64,000 nucleotides of DNA from Dryocola sp051297175 (GTDB taxonomy: Bacteria > Pseudomonadota > Gammaproteobacteria > Enterobacterales > Enterobacteriaceae). Positions 44,530-53,080 of the stretch are shown here, one piece after another; within the stretch, counting starts at the first letter, position 1; the number at the start of each line of letters is the position of its first letter. The DNA is taken from assembly GCF_051297175.1 (NCBI RefSeq), contig NZ_JBINNY010000001.1, forward strand, positions 4,836,001 to 4,900,000. The letters are read 5' to 3'. Position numbers and translations under genes: made by a program. The notes below the pieces were generated by a model. The model saw only the letters and a program-made list of their open reading frames with translations. It was not told the origin of the DNA and did not search any database.

Positions 44530-44712
44530 GTGAAAAGTGCCGAGCTGATTGCATTGTTGAAGAAAAACGGCTGGATACCGGTACGCGTGAAAGGTAGCCA
44601 TTATCAATTTCGGCATCCAGATTTTGCCGGGATTGTGACCGTGCCACATCCGCGTCAGGATCTTAAGCCAGGTACGCTGCATCAAATTCTGAAGCACGCT
44701 CGCCTCAAATAG
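44530..44712 (+). CDS. hicA: HicA-type mRNA interferase toxin
   Basis: 60-residue double-stranded-RNA-binding-fold toxin that cleaves mRNA independent of the ribosome. VKGSHYQF carries the conserved Gly22 and catalytic His24; the C-terminal VPHPRQDLKPGTLHQILKHA is typical. The start codon is GTG with AGGGAG 5 nt before it, which limits toxin translation. The antitoxin gene hicB follows after 21 nt. Confidence 0.93.
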   Translation: MKSAELIALLKKNGWIPVRVKGSHYQFRHPDFAGIVTVPHPRQDLKPGTLHQILKHARLK

Positions 44713-44733
44713 CCTATCTGTTAAGGAGAAAGT

Positions 44734-45147
44734 ATGTTTTATCCCGCTTATGTACATTCTGATGCGGACGGTAGCGCCAGCGGCTTTTTCCCGGATGTGC
44801 CGGGCTGCTTTTTTGCTGGGCGTTCACTGGATGATGCCTTTCGCGATGCTCACGGCGCGCTAAATGCCCATTTTGAACTGCTGTGCGAGATGGACCAGCC
44901 GATTCCAGATACACTTGCCGTTGAGCAGCATGTGCAGAATACGCCGGAAGAGTTTGTCGGCGGGAGCTGGCTGCTGGTTGATATCAATCTGGATAAATTT
45001 GATAGCCGTGCAGAACGCATCAATATCACCCTGCCGCACCGTCTTCTGACCCTGATTGATGGCTACGTGAAAAAAAATGCGGACTTCGCCAGCCGCAGCG
45101 CTTTTCTCGCTGAGGCCGCGCGGCGTGTCCTGAAAAGCGGTAAATAG
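44734..45147 (+). CDS. hicB: HicB-type antitoxin with C-terminal DNA-binding domain
   Basis: 137 residues. N-terminal degenerate RNase-H-like domain (MFYPAYVHSDADGSASGFFPDVPGCFFAGRSLDDA, in part) neutralises HicA; C-terminal ribbon-helix-helix (RINITLPHRLLTLIDGYVKKNADFASRSAFLAEAARR) binds the operator. Good AAGGAG ribosome site. In E. coli, yiaW and yiaV occupy this spot between aldB and yiaU, so the pair seems to have replaced them. Confidence 0.93.
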   Translation: MFYPAYVHSDADGSASGFFPDVPGCFFAGRSLDDAFRDAHGALNAHFELLCEMDQPIPDTLAVEQHVQNTPEEFVGGSWLLVDINLDKFDSRAERINITLPHRLLTLIDGYVKKNADFASRSAFLAEAARRVLKSGK

Positions 45148-45161
45148 CCAAAAACGTCCGC

Positions 45162-46097
45162 TCATCCTTCCTTTATATAGTCACTAATTATCTCCAGCAT
45201 CTGATCGAGAATATACTGCACGCGGTAAGGCTGATATTCTCGCTTTTTAAAGATAACAATGAGTTCAAGTTGCCACTGTATATTATTTTCAAAACACGGA
45301 ATTAATATCCCCGCATCCAAATCTTTCTTAACGCTTTGCCGTGGAGCGAAAACTATCCCCAGCCCGTGGCGGGCTAATTCAATGGCCGTATTGGTATTAT
45401 CGCAAATATATTTACCGGTGACGCTATAATCTTTTTCCGCGCAATCTGCCTGCTGGCTAAATTTCCAGATATTGGTGTCATTAATTAACATCGACTGCAT
45501 CAAAATACATGAATGATTGGCCAACTCTTCCGGGCTGTAAATGGGATTTTGTTGGAGATAATCCGGGCTTGCAAAACCGGTCACCGAAAATGAAGTCAGC
45601 GTTGTGGCAACGAGCGATTCGTCTTTTGGCATGGCGTAGGTCAGCATAATATCCGCGTCGGGGGGGAAGTTTAATCCGTCATAAAACTCATTGCGCTCGA
45701 GATTATAGGTTCTCAGCGCCAGCGTAATATCGCCCGTATCGCTTAACGCCGGGAGCACCTTTTGCGACATAAAATTGACGATGCCTGTTGGGGCGAAGAT
45801 GGTGACCTTGCCGATTTTTTCTCTTTTGTAATCAGTAATAAATCTTTCAAGCTCGTGTGTTTGCGCCAAATAGCCGTCCACTTTCACCAGCAGTGATTCG
45901 CCAAACGGCGTAAGGGATATTCGCCGGGTTGAGCGCTCGAAAATTTTCAGGCCAATCCGCGCTTCAAAATCGCTAATGGATTTACTGATATTCGCCTGCG
46001 CCACGCCTAAAATGACGGCGGCCTGGCTCAGGCTGCCGCAGGAAGCAACCACCGAAACGATCTTTAGCTCATTCAATTTAAATCGAATATTGCCCAT
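45162..46097 (-). CDS. yiaU: LysR-family regulator, YiaU position
   Basis: 311 residues from the ATG at 46097 (MGNIRFKLNELKIV); the upstream 29 in-frame codons are AT-rich and unlike LysR proteins. wHTH: CGSLSQAAVILGVAQANISKSISDFEARIGLKIFERSTR (in part), then a substrate-binding-like domain. Codon use is markedly more AT-rich than that of flanking operons. It is divergent from the MipA-family gene, as yiaU and yiaT are in E. coli; identity with YiaU is from this arrangement, so the symbol is tentative. Confidence 0.72.
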   Translation of the reverse strand: MGNIRFKLNELKIVSVVASCGSLSQAAVILGVAQANISKSISDFEARIGLKIFERSTRRISLTPFGESLLVKVDGYLAQTHELERFITDYKREKIGKVTIFAPTGIVNFMSQKVLPALSDTGDITLALRTYNLERNEFYDGLNFPPDADIMLTYAMPKDESLVATTLTSFSVTGFASPDYLQQNPIYSPEELANHSCILMQSMLINDTNIWKFSQQADCAEKDYSVTGKYICDNTNTAIELARHGLGIVFAPRQSVKKDLDAGILIPCFENNIQWQLELIVIFKKREYQPYRVQYILDQMLEIISDYIKEG

Positions 46098-46229
46098 TAT
46101 GCTGTTTGCCTCATTTTCCGTATTTATATATTTTTCATATATTACTATATAAATATACGCATTGCGTAACCCATTGCCGCGCAAATAGAATACGCGACAA
46201 CTTCTTGATCTGGCAAATGGAACGATCGC

Positions 46230-46970
46230 ATGAATCTCAGAGCATATCTTTTACTGGCGCTTGCGGGGCTAACCATAAATACTGCGCGCGCCAATGAACT
46301 CACTCTGGGAGCTGGCGGAATATATCACCAGACACCCTATAAAGAATATAATGATGATGTAAAAGCCATTCCTTTTGCCCATTATGAAAGCAATAAAATA
46401 TATATCCGTGAAACGTCGCTAGGTTATATTCTGGCAAAAGATCGAAAAAACGAATTCAGCGCCATACTTTCTTATTTACCGTACGCGTTCGATCCGAGCG
46501 ATAGTGACAATAAAGCGCTGCAGAAGCTGGATAAACGCGAAGCCACCGCGCTTGCGGGCCTGGCGTTTTATCACCATGAAACCTGGGGCACGCTGAAAGC
46601 CAGCCTGTCCGGGGATATTCTGGACAAAAGCAACGGCCTTATCGGCGAGCTGTCCTATCTGCGGGTAATAAAACTCGGCGCGATAAGGATTATTCCTTCC
46701 GCCGGGGTCACCTGGTACGACGATAAATTAACCCAATATTACTATGGCGTGTCGGATGACGAGGCTAAGCGCAGCGGTTTATCAAGCTATCAGCCGGGCG
46801 CAAGCTGGAACCCGTTTCTTGGCCTAAGCCTGAGCTACAGCCTCACGCCGCAGCTAACCCTGCTGACCAGCGCCCGCTACACGTTGATGGATAGCCAAAT
46901 CGCAGACAGTCCGATGGCCGATAAAGACCATGACGCAAGCGTAATGGGCGGAGTTTCCTGGGCGTTCTGA
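46230..46970 (+). CDS. yiaT: MipA/OmpV-family outer-membrane protein YiaT
   Basis: 246 residues, the length of E. coli YiaT, with a signal peptide cleaved after ARA (residue ~21) and an OmpV-type barrel: ELTLGAGGIYHQTPYKEYNDD, LQKLDKREATALAGLAFYHHETWGTLKASLSGDILDKSNG (in part), DSPMADKDH and a terminal Phe in GGVSWAF. MipA-family proteins take part in murein-enzyme scaffolding or in small-molecule resistance; the role of YiaT is unknown. Likely under control of the divergent LysR gene. Confidence 0.85.
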   Translation: MNLRAYLLLALAGLTINTARANELTLGAGGIYHQTPYKEYNDDVKAIPFAHYESNKIYIRETSLGYILAKDRKNEFSAILSYLPYAFDPSDSDNKALQKLDKREATALAGLAFYHHETWGTLKASLSGDILDKSNGLIGELSYLRVIKLGAIRIIPSAGVTWYDDKLTQYYYGVSDDEAKRSGLSSYQPGASWNPFLGLSLSYSLTPQLTLLTSARYTLMDSQIADSPMADKDHDASVMGGVSWAF

Positions 46971-46974
46971 TTAG

Positions 46975-47000
46975 ATACCCTCTCCGTTTGGAGAGGGTAT
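46975..47000 (+). terminator. Perfect CT-rich hairpin after yiaT
   Basis: ATACCCTCTCC, GTTT, GGAGAGGGTAT: an 11-bp perfect stem 5 nt after the yiaT stop and 9 nt before the convergent yajD stop. No long U-tract, but the position between convergent genes supports a terminator role on both strands. Confidence 0.7.
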
Positions 47001-47008
47001 AACAACAC

Positions 47009-47356
47009 CTAACCCTTCTTATTCAACATCGCCTTCAAATCAGCAAACGGGTTGTATGTCGCTTCGCCGACGTCCTTCTGCGCGTCTTCGCCGGCGATAA
47101 CCGTTGAGCCGTACTGATCCGCTTCGGTGTATTTTGAGTGCTCGTGGTCGTGGCAATAAAGGCACAAAAGCTCCCAGTTGCTGCCGTCTTCCGGGTTATT
47201 GGTGTGGTCGTGATCCATGTGGTGGACGGTTAGCTCGCGCAGATTCGAATAGACGAACTCGCGGGAACAGCGCCCGCAGACCCACGGGAAGAGCTTGAGC
47301 GCTTTTTCACGGTAGCCGCTTTCCAGCCGCGTGTAGTTTTTCGGGATAATTGCCAT
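47009..47356 (-). CDS. yajD: HNH-family nuclease-like protein YajD
   Basis: 115 residues, the length of E. coli YajD. The zinc-binding CGRCSREF and LLCLYCHDHEHS pairs bracket the HNH core ELTVHHMDHDHTNNPED (about 44-60). Function is unknown in E. coli. Its E. coli location is next to tsx, far away; here it lies between yiaT and fhlA, so the junction was rearranged. Confidence 0.93.
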   Translation of the reverse strand: MAIIPKNYTRLESGYREKALKLFPWVCGRCSREFVYSNLRELTVHHMDHDHTNNPEDGSNWELLCLYCHDHEHSKYTEADQYGSTVIAGEDAQKDVGEATYNPFADLKAMLNKKG

Positions 47357-47400
47357 GTGTGATACCTGGTAAAAAATGTAGGGTTATAGCAAGTTTCAGG

Positions 47401-49485
47401 CTAAATCCCCTCTTTATCAATCCCCAAACGCTTCATGCGTGACAGCAGCGTTGTGCGTTTCAGCCCCAATCGCTGCGCCGCGCCGCGCGGGCCCGCCACT
47501 ACGCCGTTGGTTTCCTTCAATACGCGCAAGATGCGCGCGGCCTCGTCTTCCCCTTCGCGGATTTCTTCATTCACGACAAGCGGCACGGTTTTTTCTTCCG
47601 GCGGACGGTAGTCCATTTCCGGCAGTGACAGGTGCAGCACGTTGCCGCGCGTCAGCAGCACCGCGCGTTCAACCACGTTTTCCAGCTCGCGCACGTTGCC
47701 CGGCCACTCCATGCGGCTTAAGGCGCGCAGGGTTTCCGCCGGGATGCTGTCGATATTGCGGTTCATGCGGTGGGCGATTTTAAAGGTGAAGGATTTCACC
47801 AGCAGCGGGATATCCTCCGGGCGCTCGCGCAGCGGCGGCAAAGTTATCGGGAAGACGTTCAGGCGATAGTAGAGGTCGCTGCGAAATTCCCTTTCGGCCA
47901 CCATTTCCTTCAGGTTGCGGTTGGTGGCGGCAATCAGACGCACGTCCACCTGCTGGATTTTGTTGCTGCCGAGGCGCTCAAACTCCTGCTCCTGAAGGAC
48001 GCGCAGCAGCTTCGGCTGGAGTTCCAGCGGCATATCGCCCACCTCATCGAGGAACAGCGAGCTTTTGTCCGCCAGCTCGAAGCGCCCGATGCGCTGGGTA
48101 TTCGCGCCGGTAAACGCGCCGCGCTCGTGGCCGAACAGGTCGCTTTCCAGCAGCCCGGCGGGCATGGCGGCGCAGTTAATTTTCACCATCCGGCGGCTGT
48201 TGCGTTCGCTGAGGTTGTGAATCGCGCGGGCGATAAGCTCTTTGCCCGTCCCCGTTTCGCCGAGGATCAGCACCGTACTGTCGCTTTTCGCGACCATCTC
48301 CACCTGTTTGAGTACGTTCGACATCACTTCGCTGCGGCCAATAATCTCGCCAAAATCGCTGGCGACGTTATTGATCTGCTCGGTGAGATAGAGGTTCTCA
48401 TCGACAAGATTTTCTTTTAAGCGATTGATTTCCTGATAGGCGAGCGCGTTATCCACCGCGATGGCGATACGTTCGGCAATCTGGCGCAGCAGCTTGAGGT
48501 TCGCCGGGGTAAACACGCCCGCCTCGCACTGGGCAAGCTTCAGCACGCCGAGCATGTTGTTGCCGAAATTGAGCGGCAGCAAGCACAGCGTCTGGATCTG
48601 GTTGCCCCACATTTCGAACAGCATCCGTTCATATGGCGCGAGCTGGTCGCCCTGATGCAGGTTAAGCAGCAGCATTTCGCCGCTTTTAAACACGCGTTCG
48701 GACAGCGTGCCCGGCTCGGCGACGTCGCTCTGGTCGTGGATGGGCGAGCGCTCATCGACAAAGTGGGTGGAGTAAATCGTCAGGCGATCTTTGCGGTTGC
48801 CGCGCAGGACGATGCTGATCGAATCGATCGAAAAGTAGTGGTGGATCTCACGAGCGATTTCGCTGATCAGTTCGTCAAGATCGAGCTTCGACAGCACGGC
48901 GTTGGTGACCGCCACCAGAATGCGGAAGTCATCGCGCTCGCGGCACAGCAGGTTGTAGTCCTGGTTCGAGCTAATGCGGCTCTGGATTTGTTCTGCCACC
49001 AGCCCCACAACCTGGGCCAGCGTGTGCAGGCGGTCCAGCTCTTTGTCGGTCCAGGCGGCGTCGTTATTGCGGATAAACTCGCAGCCGCCGAAAATTTTGC
49101 CTTCCGCCGCCAGCGGCAGCAGGCAGTAGCGGCCAAAGGGCGCATACAGTTCGAGGTTCATCACCTGCGGCCAGGTTTCGTTAAACTCTTCCTGGGTGCA
49201 GATTAGCGCTTCCGGGCGCGACAGCACGCGGCGCACCGGGCCGTTCGCCAGCACCATTTCATCTTCGTAGTGCAGCCCCTGGCCATGTTTGTCCATGCCA
49301 TAAAAACCCACGCGCTGGTGCAGCGGGTGATAAAGCAGCACGTTAACCCGATCCGCAAGCGCGCCCTGCCTGGCTAACTGAGTCAGACAGTAAGCGAGCG
49401 CCGGAAGATCGGGCTGTTGCAGCAGAGTCCGCGTGATGTCGAATAGCCCCTGCTGCCCGAGATCGCTCATCGGTGTGTATGGCAT
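47401..49485 (-). CDS. fhlA: Formate-sensing sigma-54 activator FhlA
   Basis: Transcriptional activator of the formate regulon; binds formate and drives sigma-54 promoters of hyc, hyp and hydN-fdhF. 694 residues (E. coli 692). N-terminal GAF domains (about 1-370), AAA+ domain with Walker A GETGTGKE, sigma-54 contact loop GAFTGA, Walker B LFLDEVGDM and a Fis-type HTH at the end (GPRGAAQRLGLKRTTLLSRMKRLGI). The N-terminus MPYTPMSDLGQQGLFDITRTLL matches E. coli. It lies 108 nt after hypE on the same strand, as in E. coli. Confidence 0.97.
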   Translation of the reverse strand: MPYTPMSDLGQQGLFDITRTLLQQPDLPALAYCLTQLARQGALADRVNVLLYHPLHQRVGFYGMDKHGQGLHYEDEMVLANGPVRRVLSRPEALICTQEEFNETWPQVMNLELYAPFGRYCLLPLAAEGKIFGGCEFIRNNDAAWTDKELDRLHTLAQVVGLVAEQIQSRISSNQDYNLLCRERDDFRILVAVTNAVLSKLDLDELISEIAREIHHYFSIDSISIVLRGNRKDRLTIYSTHFVDERSPIHDQSDVAEPGTLSERVFKSGEMLLLNLHQGDQLAPYERMLFEMWGNQIQTLCLLPLNFGNNMLGVLKLAQCEAGVFTPANLKLLRQIAERIAIAVDNALAYQEINRLKENLVDENLYLTEQINNVASDFGEIIGRSEVMSNVLKQVEMVAKSDSTVLILGETGTGKELIARAIHNLSERNSRRMVKINCAAMPAGLLESDLFGHERGAFTGANTQRIGRFELADKSSLFLDEVGDMPLELQPKLLRVLQEQEFERLGSNKIQQVDVRLIAATNRNLKEMVAEREFRSDLYYRLNVFPITLPPLRERPEDIPLLVKSFTFKIAHRMNRNIDSIPAETLRALSRMEWPGNVRELENVVERAVLLTRGNVLHLSLPEMDYRPPEEKTVPLVVNEEIREGEDEAARILRVLKETNGVVAGPRGAAQRLGLKRTTLLSRMKRLGIDKEGI

Positions 49486-49593
49486 TTTGCATATCCATAA
49501 AAGAGACCCGCGAGGGTGCGGGTCAACAAAGTATTTGTCATATAAATCGCGCTTAAGTGTAGCCAGGGGATCGCGGGCGGTTCCTGGCTTACG

Positions 49594-50604
49594 TCAACAA
49601 ATGCGCGGGAGAGGTTCCGAGTGCGGCAGATCCAGCGTGCGTTTCACGCCGTACAGGCCCGCCACGCGCACGCCCTTGCGCTCGACAACCTCACCAATAA
49701 TGGCTGCATTTTGTCCAAGCGGGTGCGCTTGTAAAGCAGCGAGTACGTTTTGTGCGGCATGCCTCGCAACGGCAATAATAAGTTTGCCTTCATTGGCAAA
49801 ATTCAGCGCGTCCAGGCCGAGCAGTTCGCAAACGCCGCGTACCGCCGGGTTAAGCGGCAGCTGGCTTTCGCTGATTTCCATGCCGCAGCCGCTTGAGGCG
49901 GCAAACTCGTGGAGCACCGCATTCACGCCGCCGCGCGTTGCATCGCGCAGTGCCTTCACGCCGGGGATATTCACCAGCGGCGCAATTAACGGAGCCAGCA
50001 CCGCACAGTCGCTGACCAGCGCGCCTTCCATTCCTAATGATTCCCGCAGGTTAAGAATAGTCGCTCCGTGGTCGCCCAACGTGCCGCTGACCAGCAAAAC
50101 GTCACCCACGCCTATCTGCGATGCACCCCAGTTAAGGCCCGCAGGGATGGCGCCGATGCCCGCCGTATTGATGAAAATCTTGTCCGCCGCGCCGCGCTGC
50201 ACGACCTTGGTGTCGCCGGTGACGACGGTGACGCCCGCTTCTTTTGCCGTGGCCGCCATGCTGGTCACCACGTGCTCCAGGGTTTCCAGCGGCAGCCCTT
50301 CTTCAAGGATAAATCCGCAGGAGAGCCAGCGCGGGGTGGCGCCGCTCACCGCCACGTCGTTCGCCGTGCCGCACACGGCAATTTTGCCGATGTCACCGCC
50401 GGGGAAGAACAGCGGGTCGATGACGTAGCTGTCGGTTGAGAATGCGAGCCGGTCGCCGCCTGCGGTGAGTTCGGCCAGCGGCAGGCGCGCCTGGTCTTCC
50501 TGTTCGGCGAGGTAAGGGTTATCAAACGCCAGCATAAAGAGATCGGCGATGAGTTTTTGCATTGCCTGGCCGCCGCTGCCGTGGGCGAGTTCGATGGTTT
50601 TCAT
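49594..50604 (-). CDS. hypE: Hydrogenase maturation protein HypE (carbamoyl dehydratase)
   Basis: Turns a C-terminal cysteine thiocarbamate into thiocyanate, the source of the CN ligands of the NiFe site. 336 residues from the ATG at 50604 (MKTIELAHGSGGQAM) with AGGTAA upstream; the frame upstream is repeat DNA. PurM/AIRS fold with SGATPRWLSCGFILEEGLP, and the essential C-terminal PRIC. In E. coli, hypD and hypE overlap; here 240 bp of repeats separate them. Confidence 0.96.
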   Translation of the reverse strand: MKTIELAHGSGGQAMQKLIADLFMLAFDNPYLAEQEDQARLPLAELTAGGDRLAFSTDSYVIDPLFFPGGDIGKIAVCGTANDVAVSGATPRWLSCGFILEEGLPLETLEHVVTSMAATAKEAGVTVVTGDTKVVQRGAADKIFINTAGIGAIPAGLNWGASQIGVGDVLLVSGTLGDHGATILNLRESLGMEGALVSDCAVLAPLIAPLVNIPGVKALRDATRGGVNAVLHEFAASSGCGMEISESQLPLNPAVRGVCELLGLDALNFANEGKLIIAVARHAAQNVLAALQAHPLGQNAAIIGEVVERKGVRVAGLYGVKRTLDLPHSEPLPRIC

Positions 50605-50615
50605 ATATTTACCTG

Positions 50616-50840
50616 TGTCGGGAAGCACGTCGTTTACCCGACCTACATGCGGATCGTAGGGTGGATAAGCATTAGCGCCATCCACCAAATCTTGTCGGGT
50701 GGCACTTCGTTTACCCGACCTACATGCGGATCGTAGGGGGGATAAGCGTTAGCGCCATCCACCAAATCTTGTCGGGGAGCACTTCGTTTACCCGACCTAC
50801 ATGCGGATCGTAGGGTGGATAAGCGTTAGCGCCATCCACC
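50616..50840. repeat. 77-bp tandem palindromic repeat, three copies, between hypD and hypE
   Basis: TGTCGGG(T/A) begins copies at 50616, 50693 and 50770, an exact 77-bp period. Each unit holds a degenerate GTCGGG...CGTTTACCCGAC palindrome, CTACATGCGGATCGTAG, and GGTGGATAAGCGTTAGCGCCATCCACC. The second copy has GGGGGAT in one arm, breaking its stem. The array fills nearly the entire hypE-hypD gap, inside the hyp operon. Confidence 0.94.
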
Positions 50841-50844
50841 GTTT

Positions 50845-51966
50845 TTAGGCTTCACATTCCTGGGAACGGTATTGATACCACGCCGCGCAGGCCCCTTCGG
50901 AGGAGACCATCAGCGCGCCAAAGGCGTTTTGCGGATTGCAGGTTTTGCCGAACATCGGACACTGATGCGGCTTGCATCGCCCGGTTAACACGTCGCCACA
51001 GCGGGCGCGCGGATCGTCATAAACCTGCTGCGGCGCGGGTTTAAAATGTTCTTCCGCGTCGAACTGGCGATAGCCTTCGGTAAGGCGCACGCCGGATTCG
51101 CTTATCGTCCCCAGGCCCCGCCATTCTGAATCGCCGCGCACGGCAAACACTTCCGCAATCGCCCGCTGGGCGAGCGCGTTGCCTTCATCCGGCACCACGC
51201 GCCTGTACTGGTTTTCCACCGCGCTTTGCTGGCGGATTTTTTGCTCCACCAGCATCACCACGCCCTGCAGGAGATCCAGCGGCTCAAAGCCCGCCACCAC
51301 CAGCGGGCGCTGATGTTGGGTGGCGATAAAATCATACGCCGCCGTGCCGATCACCATGCTGACGTGGCCGGGGGCGAGGAACGCGTCGATGCCGTTATCC
51401 GGCTGTTCGAGCAGGCTGCGCAGGGTCGGGATCAGCGTGATGTGCTGGCAGAAAAAGTAGAAGTTGTTCACGCCCTGCGCCTTCGCCTGCTGTAGCAGAA
51501 TGGCGGTGGCGGGCATGGTGGTTTCGAAGCCGAGGCCAAAGAACACCACCTTGCGCGCCGGGTTTTCTTTCGCCAGCGCCAGCGCGTCCAGCGGCGAATA
51601 GACCACGCGTACGTCCGCGCCGCGGGCTTTGGCCTGCATCAGCGATCCGCTTTTACCCGGTACGCGCATCGCGTCGCCAAAGGTGCAGAAAATCACCTCC
51701 GGGTGGCTTGCGATCTCAATGCAGGTATCGATGCGGCCCATCGGCAGCACGCACACCGGGCAGCCAGGCCCATGAATAAACTCGATATTTTCCGGCAGCA
51801 GCTGGTCGAGGCCGAACTTGAAGATGGCGTGGGTATGGCCGCCGCAGACTTCCATAATGCGCAGCGGGCGCTCGGCGGTGTAGCCCAGCTTCGGCGCGCG
51901 TTCGCGCAGCACGTCAATAAGCTGCATGACTTTTTCGGGGGCGCGGTATTCATCGACAAAACGCAT
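50845..51966 (-). CDS. hypD: Hydrogenase maturation protein HypD
   Basis: Fe-S scaffold that with HypC carries Fe(CN)2CO for the NiFe site. 373 residues from ATG 51966 (MRFVDEYRAPEKVMQLIDVL); the upstream 46 codons are the hypC gene in another frame. Conserved motifs CGGHTHAIFK (39-48), GPGCPVCVLP (66-75), and the C-terminal 4Fe-4S cysteines in RARCGDVLTGRCKPHQCPMFGKTC (in part). The start overlaps the hypC stop (TGATG). Confidence 0.96.
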   Translation of the reverse strand: MRFVDEYRAPEKVMQLIDVLRERAPKLGYTAERPLRIMEVCGGHTHAIFKFGLDQLLPENIEFIHGPGCPVCVLPMGRIDTCIEIASHPEVIFCTFGDAMRVPGKSGSLMQAKARGADVRVVYSPLDALALAKENPARKVVFFGLGFETTMPATAILLQQAKAQGVNNFYFFCQHITLIPTLRSLLEQPDNGIDAFLAPGHVSMVIGTAAYDFIATQHQRPLVVAGFEPLDLLQGVVMLVEQKIRQQSAVENQYRRVVPDEGNALAQRAIAEVFAVRGDSEWRGLGTISESGVRLTEGYRQFDAEEHFKPAPQQVYDDPRARCGDVLTGRCKPHQCPMFGKTCNPQNAFGALMVSSEGACAAWYQYRSQECEA

Positions 51967-52226
51967 CAGCCGCGCTCCTCGCCGAACAGCAGGCCGCCAA
52001 CGTCCGGCTCTACTTCGAACATGTTTTGCAGCGCGTCCAGCGTGTCGCGGGCCTCCTGCTCGTCGATTATCGCCATCGCAAAACCTACGTGTACCAGCAC
52101 CCACTGGCCGATTTGTGCGTCGCCCACCAGCATCAGGTTTACATCGCGCTTGATGCCGCAGACGTCCACCTTCGCGCTGCCGTCGGCCAGACGTTCAACG
52201 ATTTGACCGGGGATGCCTATGCACAT
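51966..52226 (-). CDS. hypC: Hydrogenase maturation chaperone HypC
   Basis: 86-residue chaperone of HycE and partner of HypD; its N-terminal Cys2 (MCIGIPGQIVERL) binds the Fe(CN)2CO moiety and the large-subunit precursor. OB-like fold with VGDAQIGQWVLVHVGFAM. The start at 52226 is 9 nt inside the 3' end of hypB and the stop overlaps hypD, so the three are translationally coupled. Confidence 0.96.
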   Translation of the reverse strand: MCIGIPGQIVERLADGSAKVDVCGIKRDVNLMLVGDAQIGQWVLVHVGFAMAIIDEQEARDTLDALQNMFEVEPDVGGLLFGEERG

Positions 52227-53080
52227 CGCTGCGCCTCCAGCCAGGCCAGCCACTTGTCCATGCCTTCGCCGCTGGTGGCGGACACCAGCAGGATTTCGAT
52301 GTTCGGGTTCACCTGGCGGGCGTAATCGAGACATTTTTCTACGTCGAACTGCAAATAGGGCAGCAGGTCGATTTTGTTGAGCAGCATCAGCGAGGCGGCG
52401 GCGAACATATGCGGATATTTCAGCGGTTTGTCCTCGCCCTCGGTCACCGACAGCACCGCAACCTTATGGCGTTCGCCAAGGTCAAAGCTCGCCGGGCAAA
52501 CGAGGTTGCCGACGTTTTCGATAAACAGAATGCCGCTGCGTTCGAGCGGCAGGCGCTGCACGGCGTCGCGGATCATCTGCGCGTCGAGGTGGCAGCCTTT
52601 GCCGGTGTTCACCTGAATGGCGGGCGTGCCGGTGGCGCGGATGCGCGCGGCGTCGTTAACGGTCTGCTGATCGCCTTCGATAACCGCGCAGGGCACGTTA
52701 CCGTGCAGGCGTTTCAGGGTTTCGGTCAGCAGGGTGGTTTTACCGGAGCCGGGGCTGGAAACGAGGTTCAGCACCAGCTGCTGGCGTTTCGCAAACTGCT
52801 CGCGGTTGTAGACGGCGAGCTGGTTGTTTTTATCCAGCACGTTGAGTTCGATTTCCAGCATGCGGCGCTGGGTTATGCCCGGCGCGTGGGTGCCCGCCGC
52901 GCCGTGGCCGTAATGCAGGTCGCCCTGCTCGTCGGCGGTGGGCGCAAACTTCACGCCGGTGATTTGCATGGCCGGACGCGTTGCCGGGGCGAAAGGCGCG
53001 CTGCGGAATCCGGAATGCGGGTTACGCTCGTCGCCTTCTATATACAGGTTGCCTTCGGCGCAACCGCAGGTGCTACACAT
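52217..53080 (-). CDS. hypB: Nickel-insertion GTPase HypB
   Basis: SIMIBI GTPase that delivers nickel to the hydrogenase large subunit. 287 residues. N-terminal high-affinity nickel motif MCSTCGC, Walker A SSPGSGKTTLL (about 108-118), the metal-binding CHLD (C/H in NTGKGCHLD), LVCPASFDLGE and the base motif NKIDLLP. It overlaps hypA by 8 nt and hypC by 10 nt. A short His-containing linker (HYGHGAAGTHAPG, 57-69) is less His-rich than in nickel-storing homologues. Confidence 0.96.
   Translation of the reverse strand: MCSTCGCAEGNLYIEGDERNPHSGFRSAPFAPATRPAMQITGVKFAPTADEQGDLHYGHGAAGTHAPGITQRRMLEIELNVLDKNNQLAVYNREQFAKRQQLVLNLVSSPGSGKTTLLTETLKRLHGNVPCAVIEGDQQTVNDAARIRATGTPAIQVNTGKGCHLDAQMIRDAVQRLPLERSGILFIENVGNLVCPASFDLGERHKVAVLSVTEGEDKPLKYPHMFAAASLMLLNKIDLLPYLQFDVEKCLDYARQVNPNIEILLVSATSGEGMDKWLAWLEAQRCA

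Noticed and set aside
45148..45161. hicB 3' end as terminator-bearing gap
   Set aside because: Only 14 nt separate hicB from the convergent yiaU-like gene and no hairpin is present.
50605..50688. Extended N-terminus of HypE
   Set aside because: The added residues are translated from the 77-bp repeats.
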